Below are positions 24,915-34,546 of a stretch of DNA of 64,000 nucleotides, one piece after another (the stretch's first letter is position 1; the number at the start of each line of letters is the position of its first letter). The translations under genes were made by a program, and so were the position numbers. Source of the DNA: Natroniella sp046097105 (GTDB taxonomy: Bacteria; Bacillota; Halanaerobiia; Halobacteroidales; Halobacteroidaceae); the NCBI RefSeq assembly GCF_046097105.1, contig NZ_CP175562.1:1674001-1738000 (forward strand), written 5' to 3'. The notes under the pieces are model-generated. The model did not search any database and had not been told where the DNA came from. It saw only the letters and a list, made by a program, of their open reading frames with translations.

Positions 24915-25384
24915 TCAATATTAGTCACAATAATAATATCCTGACCATAAGCCAACTCAATTTTATCAAACAAAATAACCTTCCTTCCAGTCAAAATATC
25001 TTGAATTAGTCCATCGGTCAACTCATACCCCAATAAATTCTGCTTTTGATCAACAATAACATCTTCAACTACTCCTAAAACCTCTCCTTGCTCCGTTATG
25101 ACTTCTTTACCCATAACACTTGCTCCATAATTCAAGCTTTCAACACTCTTTTCTACTTGATTCAAGTTCCTTTTATTATCAATAATAATAATATCCTTCC
25201 CTAATATGTATAACTTTTGTTGAGGAATCAATCGTGCTTTCTTCCACACTTTTTTATTTTCAACCGCCACTCCTAATAACTGCTTTTGTTGTGGAGAGAA
25301 AAGAATATCTACCACTTTACCAACAAGCTCTCCTTCTTCCAATTCAACTATTGGTAATCCAATTAGCTCTTGGCCTCGTCTCAT
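24911..25384 (-). CDS. PRC-barrel domain protein (YrrD-like)
   Basis: Two PRC-barrel repeats: RGQELIGLPIVELEEGELVGKVVDILFSPQQKQLLGVAV and GKEVITEQGEVLGVVEDVIVDQKQNLLGYEL. PRC-barrel proteins act as small adaptor modules in RNA metabolism and photosynthetic complexes; the function of the YrrD type is unknown. The start is uncertain: ATG 25384 (with GGGAAT 7 nt upstream) or ATG 25399. It overlaps the permease gene by 4 bp and sits near alaS as in Bacillus. Confidence 0.85.
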   Translation of the reverse strand: MRRGQELIGLPIVELEEGELVGKVVDILFSPQQKQLLGVAVENKKVWKKARLIPQQKLYILGKDIIIIDNKRNLNQVEKSVESLNYGASVMGKEVITEQGEVLGVVEDVIVDQKQNLLGYELTDGLIQDILTGRKVILFDKIELAYGQDIIIVTNIE

Positions 25385-25448
25385 ATTGCAGATTCCCATC
25401 CTCTCGTTTGAATAGAATTATCACTTATAACTAGACAATTATAAAAAT

Positions 25449-25530
25449 GTTATGTTTAAGGTTAATTCTAAGTTCAAATAAGACCTAACACCTTATGGTT
25501 TTAATGGTTGACTTAGCCTTAAACTTAAGC
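25449..25530. repeat. genome palindromic repeat, copy B
   Basis: TTATGTTTAAGGTTAA on the left and CTTAGCCTTAAACTTAAGC on the right (25512-25530) form a long imperfect hairpin, homologous to copies at 15096 and 41284. It occupies part of the 350-bp gap between the PRC-barrel gene and the yunB terminator; the remainder (25531..25642) is AT-rich with no feature. Confidence 0.6.
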
Positions 25531-25642
25531 TATATTATAACCAGTTTCTTTTTATCTAACACATAAAAAATAAAATAACTTCCAAAATTAAATCTAATTA
25601 TAAAAAGTCTTAAAACTTAAAAATTATAGTTTCTTTAATAAT

Positions 25643-25669
25643 AAAAAAAGCAAGCTTCCGCTTGCTTCT
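25643..25669 (-). terminator. Rho-independent terminator after yunB
   Basis: On the minus strand GCAAGC-GGAA-GCTTGC is followed by seven T. It ends the tyrS-yunB direction of transcription. Confidence 0.88.
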
Positions 25670-25731
25670 GCTCATTCTTAATATATAATTAAATCCCTTT
25701 TCACTTTAATAATTTATTACTCCCTATCTTA

Positions 25732-26388
25732 TTAATTCACTTCTCCAGTTACTCCCTTTTTAAATATTCCTTCTTCTAAACCCACATAGACTTCTGGTAC
25801 TTGACCTACAATAACTGCCTCGGTCAATGGGATATCAGTATTTACCTCAACTTGTGTATTTAATAAAGGAACTACTACACTTGCTTCAGTTTCAACTTCT
25901 AAATAAATCTTATGTCTCGTTTGATTAATTCCAGCTGATTGAAATTCATCTTGTATATTAGTCTTTACATAACCATAGGGAATAACCTCTGCTGTTAATA
26001 ATGGGCTATAGCGCGAAAGAATTTCAAGTCCAAAAATTTGAAAAATAGGAATCTTAACCGTCCTACTATGAGTTTTATCTAATATTTTTTGAATTTCTAC
26101 CGCAATATTGGAGGACAGATCATTTATAGCTTGTAAATTAGGCTGCATCATAGTCACATGACCTTCATTATTTGTTCTAATAATAATCAGATCATGATAA
26201 TTTAATGTATCAGTCTCCTCATTAACAGCTTGATTAATAATAGTCGTTAACATTCCTGTTACATCAGACTTATAAATATTATGTAATCCCGGCTGTAATT
26301 TAGTCTCAACTAAAAAGACAGTAATAATTGATAAGATAATCGTTATAATGAAGAACAGCTTAATCAACTTTTTAAAAGAGAATTGCAT
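25732..26388 (-). CDS. yunB: sporulation protein YunB
   Basis: 218 residues. One N-terminal membrane span (about 9-27) and an extracytoplasmic domain. YunB hallmarks are INQAVNEE, YHDLIIIRTNNEGHVTMMQPNLQAIN, IPIFQIFGLEIL and EVETEASVVVPLLNTQVEV. In Bacillus yunB belongs to the sigma-E regulon and is needed for efficient sporulation, so this supports a spore-forming host. Start ATG follows AAAGGGGTGGTTCT. A sigma-E promoter was not identified. Confidence 0.92.
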   Translation of the reverse strand: MQFSFKKLIKLFFIITIILSIITVFLVETKLQPGLHNIYKSDVTGMLTTIINQAVNEETDTLNYHDLIIIRTNNEGHVTMMQPNLQAINDLSSNIAVEIQKILDKTHSRTVKIPIFQIFGLEILSRYSPLLTAEVIPYGYVKTNIQDEFQSAGINQTRHKIYLEVETEASVVVPLLNTQVEVNTDIPLTEAVIVGQVPEVYVGLEEGIFKKGVTGEVN

Positions 26389-26440
26389 AGAACCACCCCT
26401 TTATTATTGTATTAATCAAGGAGTAATTCTGTGCGTAATT

Positions 26441-27661
26441 TTAAATTAAATTTATTTTTGCAAACCTACGCTTTCCAACCTTAATAATCATTCCATCTTT
26501 AATTTCAAGATCTATATTTATCTGCTCATATTTTTCTCCGTCAATTTTTACTGCACCCTGCTTAATCATTCTTCGTGCTTGGCTATTGCTATCGACCAAA
26601 CCAGTAGCAGCTACTAACTTGACTATCCATAATTGGCCCTCTTCTAAATCTTGTCGCGAAATATCTACTTCTGGAATATCTTCAGGTAAATCTCCTTGCT
26701 TAAATACTTTCTCAAACTCTTTTTCAGCTTCGATAGCTACTGTTTGATCATAATACTTACTGACAATCTCCCGGGCCAACCTTTTTTTAGCTTTCATTGG
26801 ATGCAACTCTCCACTAGCTAACTCTTCATTGATCTTTGCCAACTCTTCTAAAGAAATATCGGTCAACAACTCAAAATAACGCCCAATCAACTCATCAGGC
26901 ATTGACATTGTCTTACCATACATATCCTGAGGTTTTTCATCAATTCCAATATAGTTGCCTTTACTCTTACTCATCTTATCAACACCATCTAACCCTTCTA
27001 ATAGCGGCATCATAATTATAGCTTGTGGCTCTTGTCCATGCTCTTTTTGTAAATTACGCCCCGCTAATAGGTTGAACTTCTGGTCTGTCCCACCCAATTC
27101 TACATCCGCTTCAATTGCTACAGAATCATACCCTTGTAACAAAGGATAAAAGAATTCATGGATGCTGATCGATTGATTATTTTGATAGCGATTAGAAAAA
27201 TCTTCTCGCTCTAACATTCTAGCCACCGTATATTTAGAAGACAGTTCAATTGCATCAGCAAAATCTAACTCCTTAAACCACTGACTATTAAAAACAACCT
27301 CTGTCTTGTCAGGATCTAAAATCTTAAAAATCTGTTCTTCGTAAGTCTTAGCATTTTCCTTAACCTCTTTTTCTGTCAATTGTTTTCTAGCTGCCGACTT
27401 CCCAGTTGGATCACCAATTCTTCCTGTGAAATCACCAATCAACAGATAAATTTCATGACCTAGCTTCTGAAACTGTTTTAACTTCTGTAAAACAACAGTG
27501 TGACCTAAATGAATATCAGGTGCTGATGGATCTAAACCCAACTTGACCCTTAAGGCTCGTCCTTCCTTTTTAGCTTCTTTCAATTTATCCTTTAATGTAT
27601 CTTCTCCAATTATTTCAGCTGTACCACGTTTAATTAGTTCTAATTCTTTGCTACTCTCCAT
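26441..27661 (-). CDS. tyrS: tyrosyl-tRNA synthetase
   Basis: Class I synthetase charging tRNA-Tyr. HLGH (HIGH motif) lies in DPSAPDIHLGHTVVLQKL, and the KMSKS loop is VDKMSKSKGNYIG. The C-terminal S4 RNA-binding domain ends the protein (AARRMIKQGAVKIDGEKY-type segment). The sequence IGDFTGRIGDPTGKSAARKQL places it in the TyrZ-like group. The ATG at 27661 follows AGGAGGAAATGAG; the longer frame to 27721 lacks a ribosome binding site. 406 residues. No T-box is visible in the short 5' region. Confidence 0.97.
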   Translation of the reverse strand: MESSKELELIKRGTAEIIGEDTLKDKLKEAKKEGRALRVKLGLDPSAPDIHLGHTVVLQKLKQFQKLGHEIYLLIGDFTGRIGDPTGKSAARKQLTEKEVKENAKTYEEQIFKILDPDKTEVVFNSQWFKELDFADAIELSSKYTVARMLEREDFSNRYQNNQSISIHEFFYPLLQGYDSVAIEADVELGGTDQKFNLLAGRNLQKEHGQEPQAIIMMPLLEGLDGVDKMSKSKGNYIGIDEKPQDMYGKTMSMPDELIGRYFELLTDISLEELAKINEELASGELHPMKAKKRLAREIVSKYYDQTVAIEAEKEFEKVFKQGDLPEDIPEVDISRQDLEEGQLWIVKLVAATGLVDSNSQARRMIKQGAVKIDGEKYEQINIDLEIKDGMIIKVGKRRFAKINLI

Positions 27662-27721
27662 CTCATTTCCTCCTGTCCATAATATTCTAAATGTATTAAA
27701 AAGTAGTATTAACCATATCAT

Positions 27722-27750
27722 ATTGTATCATAACTAAGTATTAATATCAA
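27722..27750 (-). promoter_or_regulatory. sigma-A-type promoter for tyrS
   Basis: Minus strand TTGATA (27750-27745), 17-bp spacer, TACAAT (27727-27722), about 60 bp upstream of the tyrS start. Diverges from the penicillin-binding protein promoter. Confidence 0.65.
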
Positions 27751-27808
27751 TTATAGAAAATGCTAGTTTAAACAAATCAGAAATCTACTATATATAATGA
27801 TGATTTTA

Positions 27809-27817
27809 TGTTATAAT
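27809..27817 (+). promoter_or_regulatory. extended -10 promoter for the class A PBP gene
   Basis: TGTTATAAT fits the extended -10 consensus 24 bp upstream of the ATG; AAAGGAGG (27826-27833) is the Shine-Dalgarno. The short leader leaves little room for further control. Confidence 0.55.
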
Positions 27818-27840
27818 AATTTGAGAAAGGAGGACGTAGC

Positions 27841-30216
27841 ATGGTCAAAGGAAAATTAAAACAGTTAATTATTATTGCAATTATACTATTTATAGCTATT
27901 AGCATGGGAGCAGTGATCGGTACTGTAACCTGGGTTATAAATCAAAGCCCTGATATATCTGAATATGGTCAATGGACGACTGCTGAAAGTACAACAGTTT
28001 ATACTGCTGATGGAGAGGTTTTAACTAGGTTGTACCAACAAGACAGAGTTTATGCTCCTTTATCAGAAGTACCAGAAGAATTACAACATGCAATCATAGC
28101 TATTGAAGATGATCGTTTTTATAATCACTATGGAATCGATGCTAGAGGTATCTTAAGAGCTATTACTGTAAATTTACGCCACAGAGCTACAGTTGAGGGT
28201 GCTAGTACTATCACCCAACAATTGGCCAAAAACGCATTATTAACCCCAGAAAGACTCTATTCTCGTAAATTACAAGAGATGTATATCGCACTACAATTTG
28301 AGCGTAAATATACTAAAGACGAAATCTTAGAATTTTACTTGAATGAGATATTCTTAGGTCATAGTGTCTATGGAGTAAAAAATGCAGCCAACTTTTATTT
28401 CAATAAAGATCTTGATGAGTTAACTTTAGCTGAATCTGCTTTAATTGCTGGTTTACCACGGGCACCTAATTACTATTCTCCCTATAGAAATCCAAATGAA
28501 GCAATTAGAAGACGTAATATAGTCTTAAATAGAATGTTAGAACAAGGTTATATTACTGCTCAAGAAGCAGAAGAAGCTAGACAAGAAGAACTGAATTTTG
28601 AACAAGGAGAAGAAGATAATAATGACAATATAGCACCTTATTTTGTTGAGCATATCAGAAAAGAATTACTCGATCAATTTGGAGCGAGAAAGGTCTATAC
28701 TGGTGGCTTAAAAGTTCATACGTCTTTAGACTTGGAGATGCAAAAAAAAGCTGAAAACACTGTTAATCAAGCAATAGAATCTGGAGAGATTCCAACAGTT
28801 GAACAAGAAGATGGTCATGGAGAAAGACAGCCACAATTATCCCTGATCACTCTTGACCCTCATACAGGTCATATCAAAAGCATGGTTGGAGGTCGCGGGG
28901 AAGATAAATTCAACCGAGCAACACAAGCATATCGTCAACCAGGCTCTGCTTTCAAGCCTTTTGTTTATACTCAGGCAGTTAGAGATGGATTAGGTACAGG
29001 TAGCATTGTTGATGATACACCTAAAAAGTATACAAGCAACTTAGAAGGAAGAGATAGCTGGATCCCTAGAAATTATAATGACCAATACTCTGGGCCAACT
29101 ACTTTACGAACTGGATTAGCACGTTCAATCAATGTAATGACTGTTAGATTACTCGATAAAGTAGGTATTAGTAATACTATTCAGACAGCAGAGGATATGG
29201 GGATCAAAAATATTATTTCTGAAGACAGAAACCTATCCCTTGCTTTAGGGGGCTTAACCAAAGGAGTCACTCCATTAGAAATGGCTACTGCTTATGGTAC
29301 ACTAGCTACTGGTGGAATTAAATCTGAACCAATTGCAATTAGCAAGGTTCTTGATAATCGCGGCAATGAAATCTACAGTAATCCGCCTGTTAAAGACATC
29401 GTTCTTGAGCAATCTGAGGCTTATTTAATAACAGATATGCTTAAATCTGCTATTGCCAGAGGCCCTGATATTTGGGGAACTGGCTGGAGAGCTTATTTAG
29501 GAAGACCAGCTGCCGGTAAAACTGGAACTACTTCTAACTATTCTGATGCTTGGTTTGTCGGTTATACGCCTGATTTAGTAACCAGTGTCTGGATAGGAGA
29601 AGATTCACCTAAAAGAATGGAATATAAACAAAAAGATGCTGAAGGTAATATTATTACTGATAATAATGGAAACCCACAAACAGAAATTATCGCGAGTGGG
29701 CAGGCTGCTAAATTATGGGGCGATTATATGAGAAATATAGTTCAAGAAAGGCCTGTCGCAGAATTTGAACAACCTAATAATATTATTACCAAAGAAATTA
29801 ATAGTAAAAGTGGTCAATTGCCCGGCCCTTATTGTCCGGACCACACAATTACAGATGAGCTATTTATAGAAGGAACAGAACCAACTGAAACTTGTGAGCT
29901 CCATAAAGAAACAGAAAAGATTGAAATCAACCTCGAAACAGGAGCTATTGCAACTGAATACTGTCCAGAAGATGAGGTTGAAACAAAAGAATATCAAATA
30001 AAAACTAGAATTATAGTAGATGAAGATGGGGTTCCAATCAGAAAAGTCGATCCTGAAACAAAAATACCATTAACAGATGATGATGGAGATTATATTTATG
30101 AAAAAATACCTGAAGAGAAATGTTCTGAACACCTTCCAGATGATAAAGAAATTGAAGAAAATAATAATGGTAATATGAGAGATCAAATTTTAGACTTTTT
30201 TAACACTTTAAGATAA
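27841..30216 (+). CDS. class A penicillin-binding protein (PBP1A type)
   Basis: Bifunctional cell-wall synthase, 791 residues. A membrane anchor at about 10-32 precedes the GT51 glycosyltransferase domain, with EDDRFYNHYGIDARG (catalytic Glu near residue 87) and GASTITQQLAKN. The transpeptidase domain has the active-site S369 in GSAFKPF and KTGT at 560-563. The C-terminal 120 residues are acidic with paired cysteines (CPDH, CELH, EYCPE, EKCSEH), possibly disulfide-linked outside the cell. It is the only plus-strand gene between 10112 and the right edge. A bidirectional terminator separates it from mutS2. Confidence 0.96.
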   Translation: MVKGKLKQLIIIAIILFIAISMGAVIGTVTWVINQSPDISEYGQWTTAESTTVYTADGEVLTRLYQQDRVYAPLSEVPEELQHAIIAIEDDRFYNHYGIDARGILRAITVNLRHRATVEGASTITQQLAKNALLTPERLYSRKLQEMYIALQFERKYTKDEILEFYLNEIFLGHSVYGVKNAANFYFNKDLDELTLAESALIAGLPRAPNYYSPYRNPNEAIRRRNIVLNRMLEQGYITAQEAEEARQEELNFEQGEEDNNDNIAPYFVEHIRKELLDQFGARKVYTGGLKVHTSLDLEMQKKAENTVNQAIESGEIPTVEQEDGHGERQPQLSLITLDPHTGHIKSMVGGRGEDKFNRATQAYRQPGSAFKPFVYTQAVRDGLGTGSIVDDTPKKYTSNLEGRDSWIPRNYNDQYSGPTTLRTGLARSINVMTVRLLDKVGISNTIQTAEDMGIKNIISEDRNLSLALGGLTKGVTPLEMATAYGTLATGGIKSEPIAISKVLDNRGNEIYSNPPVKDIVLEQSEAYLITDMLKSAIARGPDIWGTGWRAYLGRPAAGKTGTTSNYSDAWFVGYTPDLVTSVWIGEDSPKRMEYKQKDAEGNIITDNNGNPQTEIIASGQAAKLWGDYMRNIVQERPVAEFEQPNNIITKEINSKSGQLPGPYCPDHTITDELFIEGTEPTETCELHKETEKIEINLETGAIATEYCPEDEVETKEYQIKTRIIVDEDGVPIRKVDPETKIPLTDDDGDYIYEKIPEEKCSEHLPDDKEIEENNNGNMRDQILDFFNTLR

Positions 30217-30218
30217 AG

Positions 30219-30250
30219 AAAAAAGGAGGGCCAGCTGGCCCTCCTTTTTT
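30219..30250. terminator. bidirectional terminator between the PBP gene and mutS2
   Basis: A perfect 32-bp palindrome: six A, GGAGGGCCAG, its complement CTGGCCCTCC, then six T. It works for the plus-strand PBP gene and, overlapping its stop by a few bases, for minus-strand mutS2. Confidence 0.92.
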
Positions 30251-32609
30251 AAAAGTTAACTATTGTTACTCCTATTCCACCTTCTTTAGGTCGTCCTAAT
30301 CTATATTCTCTAACTCCAGAATATTCTTTTAATCTTTCATGAACTACTTCTCTTAGTGTACCTGTTCCCTTCCCATGAATAATCTCTGCTTGATTCAAAT
30401 TAGTCAGCATTGCATCGTCCAAATACTTATCTAATTTATTTTTAGCCTCTAGAGCCCTTAAACCACGCAAATCCAACTTAGGAGATATATTTCTTGATTT
30501 AACTGCCTTAATATTGCTAGCATTAGTCTTTTTCTCATTCTTTTGTTTAGATCTTGTAACTTTTTCCAGCTCCCTTAAATCAACAGTTAACTTCATTATT
30601 CCTGCTTGTACAACTGCCTCTTTTTTATCTAGATACAACTCTATTACTTCTCCCTCTTTATTTAAACTTCTAACTTTAACTTGATCACCTATCTTTAACT
30701 TAGGGGTTTGACGTGCCTGCCTAGCTTCTTCTGCCAATTTATTAGCTTTTTGCTTAACTTCCTTTCTTCCTTTCCTTAATTTGCTCTTAGTAGCTTCTAT
30801 CTCTCGATCTGATAAGCGCTGTTTTTCCTTCAATTCATCAATAATCTCTTTTGCTTGTTTTTGGGCCCGTTTAATAACTTTATTAGCTTCCCGATAGGCT
30901 TCTTTTAGCTCCTTCTCTTTTCTCTCCTCTAAACTCTTTAACTTAGTCTCATATTCATCCTTTAATTGCTCAACTTGTTGCTTCCTCTCTTCAGCTTCTT
31001 CCCTTTTATCATGGTACTCTTTCTTATCACTCTCTATCTCTTTAATTACTTGATCTAATTTAGCCTCTTCTTGATTTAAAAACTTGCTAGCCTCTTCTAT
31101 AACTTCATCCTTCAAACCTAACCTGCTAGCAATTTGAAAAGCATTACTACGACCAGGCAATCCCATCTGCAAATTATAAGTAGGTTGTAATGTCTCTACA
31201 TCAAATTCAACCGAAGCATTTTCTACACCTTGATTATTATAAGCATAACTCTTTAATTCACTGTAGTGAGTAGTGGCAATTGTTTTAGCCTTCTTTTGAT
31301 GCAAATAATCCAATAAAGACATTGCCAGTGCTGCACCTTCTACCGGATCAGTCCCAGCCCCTAACTCATCTAATAAAACTAAAGAATCCTCCTTTACTTG
31401 ATCAATAATCTTAGTTATCTGCTTCATATGAGAAGAAAATGTACTTAAATTTTGCTCTATACTCTGTTCATCACCAATATCAGCATAAATCTGATTAAAA
31501 ACCCCCACCCTAGAACCGGACAAAGCAGGGATATGTAAGCCCGATTGAGCCATTAAAGTCAATAATCCTACTGTCTTTAAACTAACCGTCTTTCCTCCAG
31601 TATTTGGCCCGGTAATAACCAAAGTATTAAACTCTTTTCCTAAATGAATATCAATAGGAACTACATCTTCAACCAATAATGGATGACGTGCTTTTATTAA
31701 ATCAGTATTCCCTTCTTGATTTAACAATGGCTCAGCTGCATCTAACTCTAAACTATACCTTGCTTTAGCAAAGATAAAATCTAAAATCGCTATTATCTGA
31801 ACTGTATCTTTAATTTCCTCTAGCTTAGCTTTAACTTTAAAACTAAGCTCTTGTAAAATTCGATAAACCTCTTGTTCCTCCTGAGATATCAACTGTCGCA
31901 ACTTATTATTAAGTTTGACAATAGGCATTGGTTCAATAAATAATGTCTGACCACTTGCTGATTGATCATGTACAACACCTGGGAATTTTTGTTGGTATTC
32001 CCGTTTGATAGGTATGACATATCGCTCATCTCTAATTGTAACTACTTGCTCTTGAATATATTTTTGGTAGCGATTAGAATTAATCATTGAATTTAATTTA
32101 TCTTTAATTCTATCACTGACCTTTCTCATCTCAGTTCTAATCCCCCTTAATTTAGAACTAGCTGAGTCCTTAACATTTCCCTGATTATCAAGAGCAGATT
32201 TAATACTCCTTTCAAGCTTTTTAAACCTACCGATTGAAGTGGCTATTTTTATTATTCTATAATACTCACTATCTTCATCATCTAAGCTTAAAAAATAATT
32301 ATTCAATCTATGTCCTGTAATTAATGTATTTAATATAGCTAATAGTTCTTGTCCAGTTAAAACTATCTCCTTATCGATTTTCTTTAAATAAGAACGAATA
32401 TCACGAATTCCAGCTAAAGGAGGTTCATCTTCTCTAATTAGAATCTTCTTAGCTTGAGTTACCTCTTCCTGCCTTGCTGTAATATAATCTAGATCAGTGG
32501 CAGGCTTTATATTTTCAACAAAGGTTTCAGTCAATTTAGATGTAATATATTCTTTTAGCTGCCCTTTGATTTTTTCAAATTCTAGAACATTCATTGCATG
32601 TTTATCCAT
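30249..32609 (-). CDS. mutS2: MutS2 endonuclease/ATPase
   Basis: MutS-family ATPase; in Firmicutes MutS2 acts on branched DNA and on collided ribosomes. 786 residues. The clamp/lever part covers 1-320, the Walker A TGPNTGGKT lies in the ATPase core with LVLLDELGAGTDPVEGAALA as Walker B, a long coiled coil spans about 510-620, and the C-terminal Smr nuclease domain starts near LDLRGLRALEAKNKLDKYLDD with the motif IHGKGTGTLRE. The order zapA-cvpA-polX...mutS2 is conserved with Bacillus. The first ATG has a weakly placed GGGGATGAG; the ATG five codons in is an alternative. Confidence 0.97.
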   Translation of the reverse strand: MDKHAMNVLEFEKIKGQLKEYITSKLTETFVENIKPATDLDYITARQEEVTQAKKILIREDEPPLAGIRDIRSYLKKIDKEIVLTGQELLAILNTLITGHRLNNYFLSLDDEDSEYYRIIKIATSIGRFKKLERSIKSALDNQGNVKDSASSKLRGIRTEMRKVSDRIKDKLNSMINSNRYQKYIQEQVVTIRDERYVIPIKREYQQKFPGVVHDQSASGQTLFIEPMPIVKLNNKLRQLISQEEQEVYRILQELSFKVKAKLEEIKDTVQIIAILDFIFAKARYSLELDAAEPLLNQEGNTDLIKARHPLLVEDVVPIDIHLGKEFNTLVITGPNTGGKTVSLKTVGLLTLMAQSGLHIPALSGSRVGVFNQIYADIGDEQSIEQNLSTFSSHMKQITKIIDQVKEDSLVLLDELGAGTDPVEGAALAMSLLDYLHQKKAKTIATTHYSELKSYAYNNQGVENASVEFDVETLQPTYNLQMGLPGRSNAFQIASRLGLKDEVIEEASKFLNQEEAKLDQVIKEIESDKKEYHDKREEAEERKQQVEQLKDEYETKLKSLEERKEKELKEAYREANKVIKRAQKQAKEIIDELKEKQRLSDREIEATKSKLRKGRKEVKQKANKLAEEARQARQTPKLKIGDQVKVRSLNKEGEVIELYLDKKEAVVQAGIMKLTVDLRELEKVTRSKQKNEKKTNASNIKAVKSRNISPKLDLRGLRALEAKNKLDKYLDDAMLTNLNQAEIIHGKGTGTLREVVHERLKEYSGVREYRLGRPKEGGIGVTIVNF

Positions 32610-32642
32610 TAATTAACTCATCCCCTTATCTAAAAACTAAGT

Positions 32643-32676
32643 AAAAGCCTTTAATCTGATCAGATTAAAGGCTTTT
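32643..32676 (-). terminator. long perfect palindrome after the Nif3-like gene
   Basis: AAAAGCCTTTAATCTGA and its exact complement span 34 bp between the Nif3-like gene and mutS2. Flanking T-tracts are short on both strands, but the position right after a stop codon (32697) supports a terminator. Confidence 0.75.
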
Positions 32677-32696
32677 ATTTTAATGCCTAAAAAATT

Positions 32697-33647
32697 TTAT
32701 CTACTAACACGTATTAATCCTGAACAAGGAATAACCTCAACACCCTGCTCTTCCAATCGATCAGCAAATAGATTCATTCCTACTGAATCACTTGCCATAT
32801 GTCCAGCAATAATTACATTAATATGATTCTCCTCTGCTTTCTTACGATGCTCTTCTCCAATATGCATACAAACTAAAGTTCCCACACCAGCTTGGGCCAA
32901 CTTCTCAAAAGCTTTTTTAGAACCACCTGTTCCTCCTGTCATCTCTACTACTACCTTACCCGCACTTCTTTTCTCATCCCCAACGACTACATTAGGGCCA
33001 GCTTTTAACTTAGTTGCTTCCTTATATTCAGGAACTTCCTTTAACACTTCAAGAACATCTCCAACAGTATCAACTTCAGCTTGATCAATCTTCTCTTGTA
33101 AGAAGTCAACAACCAAATTATCTGACGGCGTATGAACACACATTAACGCTAAATTGAATAATTTAGCTGCATCTCTTGCCTTATTATGATTCAAAGGCAT
33201 CACGCTTCGCTTCACCTCACCGATCCTTTTAGCCATAATCCCCTCAGCTACATTGATCGGCACGCCTAAATCATGCAAAATTTCCTCTTGCATATGCATT
33301 ACTTCATGTAATCCAGCCAATGCTTTACCGCCTGGATGATGAGCAATTACAGCATCTATCTTAGTTCCTTTTTCAGTCAATCTATCTGCTAGCAAAACCT
33401 CTCCTGTATCAATATCAATCCCCATTAAGACCCTTTCAACCTCTGCTTCTTTATCTCCTGTCAAAATTCTAGTATCAGGATAAGGATTCTCTAAACTAGC
33501 TTGATCAAAAAATTCCTTTTCCTCCTCATCTAACTCAGCATATTCTTCTTCTACTTTTTTTAATACCTTTTCCACCTCAGCCTTATCTCGAGGATCAACC
33601 TCCATACCTAACTCTACTGCTAATTGATAAATCTCATTTAATTTCAT
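32697..33647 (-). CDS. Nif3-like dinuclear metal-centre protein
   Basis: NIF3/DUF34 family member, 316 residues. Metal-binding segments typical of the family are DAVIAHHPGGKALAGLHEVM (HHPG in place of the usual HHP), MPLNHNKARDAAKLFNLALMCVHTPSDN and the C-terminal IAGHMASDSVGMNLFADRL. Its substrate is unknown; cyclohydrolase-like or metal-chaperone roles have been suggested for the family. The ATG at 33647 is chosen over the GTG at 33650 because AGGAGG is 7 nt upstream. Confidence 0.88.
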   Translation of the reverse strand: MKLNEIYQLAVELGMEVDPRDKAEVEKVLKKVEEEYAELDEEEKEFFDQASLENPYPDTRILTGDKEAEVERVLMGIDIDTGEVLLADRLTEKGTKIDAVIAHHPGGKALAGLHEVMHMQEEILHDLGVPINVAEGIMAKRIGEVKRSVMPLNHNKARDAAKLFNLALMCVHTPSDNLVVDFLQEKIDQAEVDTVGDVLEVLKEVPEYKEATKLKAGPNVVVGDEKRSAGKVVVEMTGGTGGSKKAFEKLAQAGVGTLVCMHIGEEHRKKAEENHINVIIAGHMASDSVGMNLFADRLEEQGVEVIPCSGLIRVSR

Positions 33648-33681
33648 CACGCAACCTCCTAAGCATAACTTTCATTATATT

Positions 33682-34509
33682 TTATTTTTTTAGCTTAATA
33701 CCTTCTTTAGTTATATCTATAATTTTTTCTTTATACAGTCCACCAATCGCCTTCTTAAAACTACCCTTACTCATCTCTAACCTATCCTTAATTGCTTGCG
33801 GTGAACTCTTATCATGCAAAGGTAAAAAACCCTCCTCTGTTACTAATTGATTAAGAATCTTTTCTTTAGCATCTTCGATCCTACCATATCCTATCTTTCT
33901 AAGACTGGCATCTATCTTATTATCATCTCTAACCTTCTTAATATATCCTGTAATCTCTTGTCCTACTTCTAACTCTCGATAAAGATCATTATTATAGATC
34001 AATCCATAATATTTATTATTAATGATCACTTTAACCCCTAAATCAGTAAACCTATAAATTAAAAGCTCTACCTGATCACCTTCACTGATATCTACCTGCT
34101 CTTGTTCTATAAATTTATCAAGTCTTTGACTAGCAGTTATTCGCTCAGTCTGTTGATCCAAAAAGACCCTTACAACATAACTGTTACCCTCTTTCATCTT
34201 ACCTTCCTGCTCCGCAAAAGGTACAAATAGATCTTTTTCTAAACCCCAATCTAAAAAAGCACCTACTCGATTGACATCCTTAACCTCTAAATGGGCAAAA
34301 TCGCCAACTTTAGCCTTAGGACTCAATGTAGTTGCAATATTTCTCTCTTGAGAATCCTTATAAATAAATACTTTTAACTCATCCCCAATTTCAGTTCCAT
34401 TAGGAACATACTTAAGTGGTAATAATACCTCTTCATTATCAATATTTAAATACACTCCAAAATCTGTTCGCTTTATTACTTCTCCCTGATTAAACTTTCC
34501 TAATTTCAC
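33682..34509 (-). CDS. cvfB: CvfB-like S1-domain RNA-binding protein
   Basis: 275 residues. Three tandem S1-like beta barrels (about 1-60, 65-130, 140-205) precede a C-terminal winged-helix (LVTEEGFLPLHDKSSPQAIKDRLEMSKGSFKKAIGGLYKEKII). This is the architecture of CvfB/YitL, an RNA-binding regulator of virulence genes in Staphylococcus. The start is a GTG after GGAGTTGTAATTGTAATA. It lies in the polX-to-mutS2 run. Confidence 0.9.
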   Translation of the reverse strand: MKLGKFNQGEVIKRTDFGVYLNIDNEEVLLPLKYVPNGTEIGDELKVFIYKDSQERNIATTLSPKAKVGDFAHLEVKDVNRVGAFLDWGLEKDLFVPFAEQEGKMKEGNSYVVRVFLDQQTERITASQRLDKFIEQEQVDISEGDQVELLIYRFTDLGVKVIINNKYYGLIYNNDLYRELEVGQEITGYIKKVRDDNKIDASLRKIGYGRIEDAKEKILNQLVTEEGFLPLHDKSSPQAIKDRLEMSKGSFKKAIGGLYKEKIIDITKEGIKLKK

Positions 34510-34546
34510 TATTACAATTACAACTCCTTTATAATTTATTATTAAT

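Noticed and set aside
27662..27840. Possible T-box leader for tyrS; likewise upstream of alaS, hisS and aspS
   Set aside because: The leaders are too short, and no T-box sequence (TGGNACCGCG-type) or specifier structure is visible.
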